NCBI RefSeq assembly: GCF_026262505.1
Contig: NC_067208.1
Span: forward strand, 5,403,962-5,467,961
DNA length: 64,000 bases
Source: Trichomonas vaginalis G3
Taxonomy: Eukaryota > Parabasalia > Trichomonadida > Trichomonadidae
Reading direction: 5' to 3'
A program made the translations under genes and the position numbers. Each line of letters begins with the position of its first letter. Within the stretch, counting starts at the first letter, position 1. The notes below the pieces were generated by a model. The model was not told where the DNA came from, did no database searches, and was given only the letters and a program-made list of their open reading frames with translations. This document shows positions 51,539 to 61,105 of the stretch, in pieces.

Positions 51539-54500
51539 ATGGGTGAGCAGAACGATAACTATCGTTCGCCTTCTCCAAACTTTATGGAATTTTTAGTCTC
51601 TGGTTTAAGTTTTCTGGTCAAACAGAAATACTTGCAGCCAGCTGAGCAAATTCTTTCAGAAAAGCTTGCAGATTTTGAGACAACAGTTTCAGAAAAAGCT
51701 GATGAAAAATTAATTGATTCGGCAGAAAAGACTTTGATCAGTGTTATGAACATCAACGATGGCGACCTATCAATACAGTTTTGCCACAGACTTGCAGAAT
51801 GCTTCATTTTCTTATATTCGCTCCCAGAAGCACCAAAAATCTTCAATTTAGTAACTTACGTTCAGAAAAATCCTTCACCAGCTGCATACTTCACAATCGG
51901 CTTTGTCGTTGACGCAATTGGCGATCACAACAAGGCAATGATGGGAAGTTTGACAGAGTCTCTTTTGAAAGCTAAGCGTGGTAACGTCGATTCAGCCTTA
52001 TTTGCACTTAACTATATCCTTAAAGCCGCGTTTAGCGAAACGAAAAAGTACGCAAAAAGTTTATATTCAGTGGTCGACGCAAATATCCATCACCAATCCA
52101 TTTTTGTACGTCTTCTTTGCATCAAAATGTATCGTAAGCTTATCAAATCCAATCACTACAGCCTTGAAAAGCTTTTAAAGAACGCATTAGTTATTCTCAG
52201 CGATGTATCAGACAGATTCCTTCGCGAGAAGGCAATTTGCTATGTAGTAGATTGCATGCTTCTCATTCTTCCAACACAAAACGGATTACAAATTGTTCTT
52301 CACGAATTAATCAACTTAGAACAACCATCTCAAATTATTTCGAAGTTATTACAATTCATGGATAATGAAGTTCTTCAAAAGAACGCTGCAAAGTTCTTAG
52401 CTCTCATCAGAAAGAAAGATAGAACACTAATCAAACAATTCTCACAGTTACTCTCAGTCGAAACAAAGAAATCATTATTCGAAGCCGTAGAAAAAGAAAA
52501 AGATAACGAAGATCAGCTTTTGATACTCAGATACTTATCATACGACACAGATTCAGACAGAACAGTCGCAGCTATTGCCAGTAAGATCATGATGGAGACA
52601 CATGATGATAGAAGTATGATTTTACAGTTCTACGATGAAGTTTCTACAAAGAATTTCGAATTGGCCGGAGAATTGCTCTTAGCCGCCACAATTTTCCTTG
52701 CTTACCCACCAGAACAACATAGCAACCTTGGCCGCCAATTCGTGGCCATGGCATTGATTGCTGCCCAGTTAATTACTTCAAATCCAAATTTGGTCACACC
52801 GACAATCAAAGAGAACATCCGACTTTACCAGGAGAAATTCTTTCCATCTCCAAAGATCTACAAGGGCGGATTCATCGGCGCGTTCATAACTGCAAGAGCT
52901 CTCAAAGCAGCAGCGGATGAGACAATTAGGAATGGTTTGAACAGGGTTCTCTTGGCTCTAGAATCTCCAAAAGAAGGTTCTAAGAAGGTCAAACTGCTTA
53001 CTTCCGCTGTAACAGGTTTCCTTGCTTCATGTCATTCTGTAAAGTCCGCTTCTGCTTTTCTTTCCATCTATTTGCAGATGCCTGTATACCAACAAGTACC
53101 AGCAGCCATGAGTTACTCGTTTGTTATGGCTACAAGGATACAATTGCCAACAAAAATATTCCATCCTTTACTTGAATTCGCTCTTTCCGTACAATTCACG
53201 AAAGAATTCATTGAAACAAGGATAAATCCTCGCTACACTAAACCAGATACCATTTTGGGAAGGCCAGATGCCAAATTCTTGCCAACAATCGCTTTACATA
53301 TGAACAAGGATATGGTAATGAAGCTTGTTTTCGATGCATTCCCAATTGTCGTTAACAATGCTCCAGCAGAAGACCGTGATATGTCAGTTCTTCTTCACAA
53401 CGAGAAATACGACCAAACACACCCGGTCAATTTACTTCTTCTCCTTGCCCTCAGCAAAAACAACGATGCCTCTCAATTTCTCCCCGAAGATATCCACAAA
53501 TTATTGTTCTCCATGATGAGAAAATCCGAAAGCGACACAGAAACAAACATGATTGCAGAGATCCTCTCTGTCTACTGCAGGAGACACAAACACGCTTTCG
53601 CAAAGCTCATCAAGAACAAGAAGAAATTGCCTCCAAGACAAAGATCTTTCTTATACGCGTCACTTTTACATAATTGTGATGTAAATGACGCTTTTATCAT
53701 GGATGCACAACAAGATCTCTGTGATTTGTGCAAAGGAAATGATTCTAATTACGCTTTCTTCGCTTTATCCGTGTTATTCCAATCTGTTCAGTTCTCAAAT
53801 TTGTCTCAAACATTGGCTGGAAATTCACTTCACTTTTTGGTCGGTGTATTGAATTCTCGTAATTTATTGAATCCTATTGTTTGTTTCTATGCTTCACAGT
53901 GCTTTATCTCGTTAATGCCATTAGTTTCATCCAGTGATGATTCATCACTTTCCGTTGTTATTGGTGAAGCATTACAATGCTTTGCAGGAACAAAATCTCC
54001 TTTCTGCAAAGCTTTCTACAACAGGGCATTAAGCCAAGCATTGAACTTCGCAAGGAAGACAGTAACTAAACCAAGAATTGAACTGGCAAACCGCAAATCA
54101 ACTGGTTTCGAAGTCAACGCAAGTTGTGGCGCAATTTGTGATTTGAGGAAAGACATTTTCGAGTACATGGACACTGCTTTGTATCATTATCAGATTTCTC
54201 CTTATTCAAGAATTGCTGAATTCATCTCTTCATGTTCAGAGAATTCTGATAAAGTTAATGAATGGGTCAACCTCGTGAAAGACACTATTTCTTCTTCAAT
54301 CATCCCAGGAACATCAATTGAAGCAAGAAATGAAATCAAAAGATCCGTTCTAAAAGCAATGAAACCTTTAATTCTCAGAATTAAAGAGAAAAGTGACACT
54401 TCTGCATTAGATGATACAATTACTGCATTAATCAAAGTTGTTACTTCCCAAACAAGTGACGATCAAATGGTCATGGAGTCGTTCCAAAGATTTGCTGAAA

Positions 54501-55954
54501 TTATTACCAATTTCGCAGGCGCAATCAAACTTGACATTTACGACTCTCAATTTTCAATTGCTCTCAAATACGCTCTATCGTTGATGCACGTTAGTGAAGA
54601 GTTCTTGAGAGTATACACCAATTACATAAATAACGCCGGCCAGTTGCAGAACTACATTGAAGAAATCACGAACGGAGTTATCAATGCAAATGATACAATT
54701 CCAAGAACTAATTTCGCTTCATACATCATTTCAACAACGATAAAGTCCGATAACGATAAAATTAAAGAAAACGGACGAAAAATTGCTGTTGCACTTGAAG
54801 ATGCTTTTGCTTATGTATTTAACAAAGCAGTAGAATCTTCACAACAATGGCAAACAGCTGCTGAATTCAGAAACCATTATTCTGTTTCATTCGGTGATAT
54901 TTTGGAATCTTTGGTTTTCGCTTTGAGTACTACTAAATCTCAAAAAGCGACATATGACAAATTATGTCCATTCCTTATTGAAACATCATCCAAATCAACA
55001 GAGAAATGGAGAATCGATGCTTCTATCAGAGGTATCGTTTCTACATTCGAATTCCTTGAAAACTTGGATGATAATTATAAGAGCGATTGTCTTAAGAATG
55101 TTCCAAAGACAAGTGAAATGTCACTTTTATTTGAACTCGCATTTTCAAGGCAACTGTCAGAAAATGATAAATTATTGTCAGAATTTTATGATTACGTGAC
55201 AAATGCAGTTTACAATGATGAAGTTTACTGCAGAATAATCAAGAATGCTGACAATGAATTCATGGAGAAACATGGACTTGAAATTTTCGACAAATTCATC
55301 AATTTGCCGAAATACGAATCACTCTGCAGTTTGCTATTTTTGAAGACAGAATCAAAGGATTTGTATGAAGAAAAAATCCTTCAAATTGAAGATTTACAAA
55401 AACGTGTCAATTTATCCATTCATTATGTTATTTCCACAAAGAGATGCTCAGACAAAATCAGCGATTTACTTGGCCAAAACTTCGATCAGAACGTTTTATT
55501 GTTAGTTGGTCGTTTGTTGAAGTCCGGACAAACAGAAATTGCTATTAAAATCTTGTCTAAGGTTACAGAAGAAGAAAAAGTTCCTGAAACAGATGATTTA
55601 TCATATTTAGTTTTGTTGATTTGCAACAAACAAGTTGTTAATGATTGCTCATCTTTCTTGGGTTTGTGTCTCAAGAAAGTCGCTAACTTGGCATTGAGCT
55701 TAGATAAGAATAGATATCCAAGTGCTTGCTACGCACTCAAACTCCTCAAACAAACTGATGAAGGACTCCATTTGTTGAGAGTTTTGCCTTCAGAAACAAT
55801 GACTTCTTTGGCTGATAAGTTCGAGGCTTTGAACAAGGCTAAGTCAACTTCCAACAGATTTGCTTTGAAAACATTTGGCAATATTAGAAAGCCAAAGGAT
55901 CAACAAGGAGGAGATTGGGTTGATCTCGACGGAAAATCTGATTCAGATGAATAA
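51539..55954 (+). CDS. HEAT-repeat protein, HEATR5/Laa1-like
   Basis: A 1471-residue protein from the first in-frame ATG at 51539 (MGEQNDNYRSPSPNF). The whole chain is helical HEAT-type repeats. The N-terminal 250 residues resemble HEATR5/Laa1: LSIQFCHRLAECFIFLYSLP, AAYFTIGFVVDAIGDHNKAM and FVRLLCIKMYRKL correspond to the family's first helical block. It ends in an acidic tail, DWVDLDGKSDSDE. HEATR5/Laa1 proteins are large accessory factors of the AP-1 clathrin adaptor at the Golgi and endosomes. Codon use is richer in C-ending codons than in neighbours, suggesting a well-expressed gene. The stop lies in TAAATAA. A different HEAT scaffold cannot be ruled out. Confidence 0.6.
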   Translation: MGEQNDNYRSPSPNFMEFLVSGLSFLVKQKYLQPAEQILSEKLADFETTVSEKADEKLIDSAEKTLISVMNINDGDLSIQFCHRLAECFIFLYSLPEAPKIFNLVTYVQKNPSPAAYFTIGFVVDAIGDHNKAMMGSLTESLLKAKRGNVDSALFALNYILKAAFSETKKYAKSLYSVVDANIHHQSIFVRLLCIKMYRKLIKSNHYSLEKLLKNALVILSDVSDRFLREKAICYVVDCMLLILPTQNGLQIVLHELINLEQPSQIISKLLQFMDNEVLQKNAAKFLALIRKKDRTLIKQFSQLLSVETKKSLFEAVEKEKDNEDQLLILRYLSYDTDSDRTVAAIASKIMMETHDDRSMILQFYDEVSTKNFELAGELLLAATIFLAYPPEQHSNLGRQFVAMALIAAQLITSNPNLVTPTIKENIRLYQEKFFPSPKIYKGGFIGAFITARALKAAADETIRNGLNRVLLALESPKEGSKKVKLLTSAVTGFLASCHSVKSASAFLSIYLQMPVYQQVPAAMSYSFVMATRIQLPTKIFHPLLEFALSVQFTKEFIETRINPRYTKPDTILGRPDAKFLPTIALHMNKDMVMKLVFDAFPIVVNNAPAEDRDMSVLLHNEKYDQTHPVNLLLLLALSKNNDASQFLPEDIHKLLFSMMRKSESDTETNMIAEILSVYCRRHKHAFAKLIKNKKKLPPRQRSFLYASLLHNCDVNDAFIMDAQQDLCDLCKGNDSNYAFFALSVLFQSVQFSNLSQTLAGNSLHFLVGVLNSRNLLNPIVCFYASQCFISLMPLVSSSDDSSLSVVIGEALQCFAGTKSPFCKAFYNRALSQALNFARKTVTKPRIELANRKSTGFEVNASCGAICDLRKDIFEYMDTALYHYQISPYSRIAEFISSCSENSDKVNEWVNLVKDTISSSIIPGTSIEARNEIKRSVLKAMKPLILRIKEKSDTSALDDTITALIKVVTSQTSDDQMVMESFQRFAEIITNFAGAIKLDIYDSQFSIALKYALSLMHVSEEFLRVYTNYINNAGQLQNYIEEITNGVINANDTIPRTNFASYIISTTIKSDNDKIKENGRKIAVALEDAFAYVFNKAVESSQQWQTAAEFRNHYSVSFGDILESLVFALSTTKSQKATYDKLCPFLIETSSKSTEKWRIDASIRGIVSTFEFLENLDDNYKSDCLKNVPKTSEMSLLFELAFSRQLSENDKLLSEFYDYVTNAVYNDEVYCRIIKNADNEFMEKHGLEIFDKFINLPKYESLCSLLFLKTESKDLYEEKILQIEDLQKRVNLSIHYVISTKRCSDKISDLLGQNFDQNVLLLVGRLLKSGQTEIAIKILSKVTEEEKVPETDDLSYLVLLICNKQVVNDCSSFLGLCLKKVANLALSLDKNRYPSACYALKLLKQTDEGLHLLRVLPSETMTSLADKFEALNKAKSTSNRFALKTFGNIRKPKDQQGGDWVDLDGKSDSDE

Positions 55955-56024
55955 ATAACTTTTGTATATTTTACTCTATTATAAAATCAGAACTATTTTA
56001 TTTAACAATCGTTTTTTTCTTTAA

Positions 56025-57065
56025 GGGTGCACCCGTATGTACGTTTATTTGAGAGGAGGAGGATTACCCTCTCAATTTTGAGGGATTCGTTAGTTTATTT
56101 TCTCGATGAATATGCAATAAAATTTGATTTTTACCTTATCAATATACTTCATATAATATACACATGTTCATGTAAAAACTTTTTTCCAAAATCCTCAGGA
56201 ATTAAGGGATTTTTGAATTTTAAGAATTTTTTTCGAATTTTTTCGAAAAAAAAATATTTTCAGAACAGCATTAACGGCTAAGATTTAGGAACAATGTTAA
56301 GTATCAAAAAGAAAGGAGGTCTGATATAGACAACATATATCGTTGAAGGTTGAAAAAATCTCTAATATTTGAGCCCAAAATTTCAAATTTTAATTTTTTG
56401 AAAAAAGAGGCCACCCGTATGTACGTTTATTTGCGAGGAGGAGGATTATATTTTTGAAAGGGTGAAACATTATGAATATGTTAATTATATAATAATATGT
56501 ATTATTATAAAAAGAAAAAATAAGGCACGTTAAAATTTTTCTTTCTTGATTTTTTACAAAATCTACTTAGAATTATGCAAAATATGACTAAATAATTATA
56601 AATTTCAAGTTAAATTTTAATTTTGATAAATAATTTAAATTTCAAAATATCAAGTTCAGTTCGACTATGTATGTAGTAATTCCTCAATAAAGTGCCAAAA
56701 CCCTATTAAAATATATGAACATTTTCAACATTTTAATGTTTTTATTTAAAAATTTGTTGGAATATGAGCTTCAAACAATTATTATGTAAATAAAAATAAT
56801 TAACTATATGTATTTATTCGTATTACAACCGTAGTAAGTCGATTCTTCCTTTCTTCTACTGAGTTTTGAATTTGATTTCGAATTGTAAAGAGATTCAAAG
56901 GGAAAATACTAGCGGATAAAAACTACCTCCATGAAAGGGTCATAATGGAGTCAAGTTGTATTTTTTGATATTTTTTTGCTTTTCGAGCCTAAATAGGTAG
57001 CCAAGATAATGCCTAAAAATAAGGTTCTAAATTCTGAAGTTTACATGATCCTCTCGTGTGCACCC
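56025..57065 (+). mobile_element. TTAA-flanked 1,041-bp element, copy A
   Basis: TTAA lies on each side (56021-56024 and 57066-57069). The outer ends read GGGTGCACCC and, at the right, GTGTGCACCC, so the termini are inverted and nearly self-palindromic. A 35-bp subterminal motif (CCCGTATGTACGTTTATTTG then AGGAGGAGGATTA) occurs at the left end and again ~380 bp inside at 56411. TTAA flanks with G/C-run termini are the hallmark of piggyBac-type insertion. No transposase is present, so this is a non-autonomous derivative. The 84-codon frame at 56027-56281 is a chance frame across its left end. Confidence 0.75.
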
Positions 57066-57069
57066 TTAA

Positions 57070-59080
57070 AATGGGATAAATTTAATGATTTATTTATATG
57101 GCAGCTTTCAAATATATAAATATCAAAGAAAATGGCAAACTTTTTTATCAAATTTGAATGTTAATTCTTAATGAAATCAACTCCTTAGTGTTGAAATCAA
57201 GAATTATGAAGTATCGTTACATTGTGTCTACTATTAATACGCTTCACAACAATATATAATTTGATTTTTCCTCATTTTGTCAAAATTGTCGTGTTAGGCT
57301 GGCATATCTAACTTGCTACTAACTTGTTTAAATTTATACTTACCCGTATGCATTTAAATGGGTCATTGAATTTAAAAATGTTAAAATTACATGATCAACA
57401 TCCTGATCAGTTGATGCTGAAGATTCTTTTTCAAAGAATGTAAAAGATAGATAGCTCTTTCTATAATTAAATGAAAATATTCCATCAAATTGAAAATTAT
57501 GCTGGAGATGAAGCGTCATCTTTTGAATTACGCTGATATATTTTTAGGTCTTTAAAATTCTAACTTATCATGATTTTCCTCATGATATTCATTTCTATTG
57601 ATATTAAATAATATTGAAATCTTTTGTTTAATCCCTAAAATCTTCACAACTATATATGAAAAAGCGTTTGTTAGGATTTAATTCACCGTCAGCATACATC
57701 TTAATTCATTATTGAAACCTAGCTACATTTCTGTTCATTTTGGATCAGATTTGAGCTTTACAAGGGATAAATTGGCATATTTCCGAAGTTCTGCAAAGCG
57801 ATTACTGCGTATCTTATGCAATTATTAGATTGATCAGATTATATTAGATTATTCAGAGATTTAAATTATTTTGGCCCTAAGAAAGTATATTTTTTATTCC
57901 GTTCTGTCTAAAAACTTATGGTTTTCTCAAAAAGCAAAAAAAATCTTTACCAAAAAGTGACAATATTGATATTAGATTTTCCTTCATAAAATCTCTGTAT
58001 TTGCGTGTTCAATTTGTTACTCGCCGTTAACAGTAGCAGTTACATGATGTAATATCGTTCACATCCATTTGCCAGAGTGTATCCCTGTCCCTCAGTAAGA
58101 TTCGGATTTCATTGCTTACAAACGTCTTGAATACTGCAAGTAATGCTCTAGCTCAGATCACATAGCTACTACACTAACGATAATTCTTCAACAAGATGTC
58201 CTCCTCTACAATTCAAAGACAATCTTGATTTCCTATTGCGTGTGACTTGTTGTAATCGTTCCTGGTAGTACCTACCTAACTTAGATCTTATAAGGATACC
58301 ATGGATTCTTTTCATTATCCAAATTTCCTTTTCTATCCCATTGATACAAAAAACACCCAAAAGAAGCATACATTGACTCAAATAACTTAATCCATCAACC
58401 TACCCAATGAATACAATTACCGCTCTACCATCAAAGCCCCCTTAATTTTTTTGTTTCATTTTTATCTCATATTTTATTTGAAGAGATAACCACGTCGATT
58501 AGATGTAGCCATGCAAAAACCCAATGTGTAGCGTCGATCCCCTCTCTCAGTTTTAGTTAATTTTGCGTTTTTGATTTTACAATAATTTTTATTGGAAAAT
58601 CATAGCTAAGAGACTGACCATATATCCAAGATGGAATAATATGATATTTTCCCCATACTATTCCTTTGTATCTATAATATTTTATTTATTGACATATCGT
58701 TGACAAAAAAACCACTGTTTTCGTGACGATGTTTCATCGATACATACGATCCATATTCAAGATAATACGCCGCTTGTTCCAAACAATGAAAAAGTCATCA
58801 AATTATTTTTCTTTGCCTTATTCGCATTCGATTACAGATAGAAAGTATCTCGCCATAATACAAAGACTATTTATCACAGACAAAAAGGCTCCGGCTAATT
58901 TACTTCCCTTAAAAATCCAACAAAAAATTTTCAATTCACCGAAAACAAAACAAAAATATCACTCGAATCTAGCATCTCCAACACAAATAATGATCGAAAA
59001 TACGAGTGCCAACATCATCGATGATCAAACCCAAAAATTCAAATGAAAAATCAAAAATACCAAAGAAAAACTTCATTCAT
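57070..59080. other. Spacer between inverted TTAA elements
   Basis: About 2 kb, mostly without open frames. 58020-58440 is less AT-rich than its surroundings and may be an eroded gene, but I recognise nothing in it. The only ORF with coding-like composition is 58729-59046. Confidence 0.4.
58729..59046 (+). CDS. Small hypothetical basic protein
   Basis: A 105-residue frame from the ATG at 58729. It is basic, rich in isoleucine, lysine, serine and threonine (RSIFKIIRRLFQTMKKS, KIQQKIFNSPKTKQ), with TCx/CGx codons unlike the surrounding AT-only DNA. No domain, signal or membrane segment is seen. It ends 38 bp before the TTAA of the second inverted element. It could be a real small gene, a host-gene remnant or cargo between the two elements. 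Confidence 0.28.
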   Translation: MFHRYIRSIFKIIRRLFQTMKKSSNYFSLPYSHSITDRKYLAIIQRLFITDKKAPANLLPLKIQQKIFNSPKTKQKYHSNLASPTQIMIENTSANIIDDQTQKFK

Positions 59081-59084
59081 TTAA

Positions 59085-60124
59085 GGGCGCGCCCGGGAGG
59101 ATCATGTAAACTTCAGAATTTAGAACCTTAATTTTTAAGCAATAACTTGGTACCTAAATAGGTAGGAAAACTCTAAAAATATCAAAAAATACAACTTGGC
59201 TCCATAATAATCCTGTCATGGTGGCTGTTTGTATCCCCTAGTATTTTCCTCTTGAATCTCTTTTTCTGTCGAAATTAAATTCAAATCTCAGAAGTAGAAG
59301 TGAATAATCGACTTATTACTGCTATTATACGAATAAATAAATTCATTATATTATTTTTATTTACATAATATCTGTTTGAAGTCCATAATTCTATAAATTT
59401 TTCTTCAAAAACATTACAATCTTGATAGTTTTGATACTGTTTAATAGGTTTTTGGCACCTTATTTAGTATTTACTACGTATAGAGTCGATCTGAACTTAA
59501 TTTTCGGAAATTTAAAATATTTATTATAAGTAAAATCTGATTTGAAATTTATGTTTAACTACTCATATCTTGCATTATCCTGAGTAGCTTTTGTAAAAAT
59601 TCATCAAAAAAGATTTTAACGTGCTTTAATTTTTATTTTTTAAAAATAATGCATATATTATATAACAGCATATTTACAAATTTTAGTGCTTTCAAAAATT
59701 TAATCCTCCTCCTCTCAAATAAACGTACATCTGGGTGGCCTGTTTTTTGCAAAAATAAAATTTCATTTTTTATGCTTAAAAAGTCAGAATTTTTATTTGC
59801 TTCTGGGATATATGATGGCTATATCAGATGCCCATTCTTTTTGATACTCAACATTAAACATAAAACTTAGCCGTTAAGGCTCTTCTGAAAATATTTTTTT
59901 TCCCGAAAAATTTTCGAAAAAAATCAAAAAATTTAAAAATCCCCGAATCTGCAGGGATTTTAAAAAATTCTTTTTAGTAAAACTTAAGGATATTGTATCA
60001 GATATATTGGTATGGGCAAATTCAATTTTAATCCAATATTCATCGAGATATTAAGTTAACGAAGCTTTCAAAATTGAGAGGGTAATCCTCCTCCTCTCAA
60101 ATAAACGTACATGCGGGTGCACCC
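59085..60124 (-). mobile_element. TTAA-flanked 1,040-bp element, copy B (inverted)
   Basis: The inverted counterpart of 56025-57065, recognisable along its whole length by eye (about four of five bases equal) and nearly identical in length. It has TTAA at 59081-59084 and 60125-60128. The left terminus reads GGGCGCGCCC, again a self-palindrome, and the right terminus GGGTGCACCC. Both copies of the subterminal CGTTTATTTGAGAGGAGGAG motif are present, near 59700-59735 and 60082-60115. The divergence from copy A argues for two separate old insertions, or for one 4.1-kb element with 1.04-kb inverted repeats. No transposase is visible. Confidence 0.75.
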
Positions 60125-60218
60125 TTAAGAGGGCAAACCCAAATTTTAGCTAAAAGTGACAGGGAAAAAAAACGTTTAGTATTAAAAAAAAGACCGATGA
60201 GAGCTTCGTTCGAAATAT

Positions 60219-60280
60219 AGAGGGAACTGAGAATGCGCAACCATTCTCAGGGAATATTGGATGCTATTCCCGTTCCCTCT
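60219..60280. repeat. Perfect 62-nt three-way-junction inverted repeat
   Basis: The outer stem AGAGGGAAC/GTTCCCTCT (9 bp; 60219-60227 with 60272-60280) encloses two hairpins. The first is TGAGAATG/CATTCTCA (8 bp, loop CGCAAC). The second is GGGAATA/TATTCCC (7 bp, loop TTGGATGC). No base is left unpaired at the junction. Confidence 0.92.
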
Positions 60281-60321
60281 GTATGGAAAATTGAGGTTTT
60301 CAAAGGGAGTTAAAATAATAT

Positions 60322-60554
60322 CAAATTTATACTAATTTACTTCAAAATACAAAAGTATTTGACAGCTAAAATTAGTTACTTTAACAAGCCTATCAATACC
60401 CTTTTACGATTATTGCTACTTTTTCGAAATAAAAGTAAAAACAAATTTATACTAATTTACTTCAAAATACAAAAGTATTTGACAGCTAAAATTAGTTACT
60501 TTAGCAAGCCTATCAATACCCTTTTACGATTATTGCTACTTTTTCGAAATAAAA
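60322..60554 (+). repeat. Tandem duplication, period 120 bp
   Basis: 60322-60441 and 60442-60554 are copies differing at one base over ~113 aligned positions (A at 60384, G at 60504). The near identity marks a recent duplication inside the 788-bp element. Confidence 0.9.
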
Positions 60555-60653
60555 TAAATTTATTATCAAAAACCTTTTTTTTCTTAGTAAAAATAAACGA
60601 AATTTTTTACCTTATGAACTTTTGATGGAAATATGCAAATTTAAAATAATAAA

Positions 60654-60785
60654 GAAAGCCGCGAGCGAAGCGATCGGCTTAGTTCGAAGATTTTGATTCA
60701 AATCTTTGCTGATCTGTAATTCGCGGAAGCCGCGAGCGAATCGAGCGGCTTAGGTCTAAGATTTTGATTCAAATCTTTGCTTATA
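60654..60785 (+). repeat. Two direct copies of a GC-rich hairpin unit
   Basis: Units about 72 bp apart read GAAGCCGCGAGCGAAGCGAT and GAAGCCGCGAGCGAATCGAG, each followed by CGGCTTAG and AAGATTTTGATTCAAATCTT. Each unit contains two inverted stems, AGCCGC with GCGGCT (imperfect in the first copy) and AGATTT with AAATCT. The GC-rich part stands out sharply from its AT-rich setting. Confidence 0.8.
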
Positions 60786-61105
60786 TTCCTTAAATTTTTT
60801 ATGAAACTCGCAACAGTTCCATAAAAAATTTTAAATTCTAAACTGTCGAAATTACCGATCGGTAATCACACCCTTCACAAGCGTGTCACTTTTAGCTAAA
60901 ATTACCCCTACTCCCCTTAAGAGCGAACTATCAAAAATACAACCTTTATCGAACAATCTTATTCCAAGTGATATTAATCTTAGAAAACAATTATCGGAGT
61001 GTATTTTTTTTCTTTGGACTTTTTTTTTCATCGGTGACAGTTTTTTTTTGTGAGCGGCTATATTCAAACGTAGCAATAAAAATTGAGAGGACAGAACATT
61101 ATTTT

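Larger units (their letters stand above)
60129..60916. mobile_element. TTAA-flanked 788-bp element abutting copy B
   Basis: It is bounded by TTAA at 60125-60128, shared with copy B, and at 60917-60920. Near both ends lies the inverted block AATTTTAGCTAAAAGTGACA, itself containing the palindrome TTTTAGCTAAAA. The extreme ends are less alike (GAGGGCAAACCC against GGGGAGTAGGGG). Inside are a perfect three-way-junction repeat, a 120-bp tandem duplication and a duplicated GC-rich hairpin. The 88-codon frame at 60359-60625 only reflects the tandem repeat. The element is non-coding. Its TTAA preference matches that of the two neighbours but its sequence does not. Confidence 0.6.

Noticed and set aside
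57300-58400. Possible transposase gene between the inverted TTAA elements
   Set aside because: No frame longer than about 70 codons and no recognisable motif.
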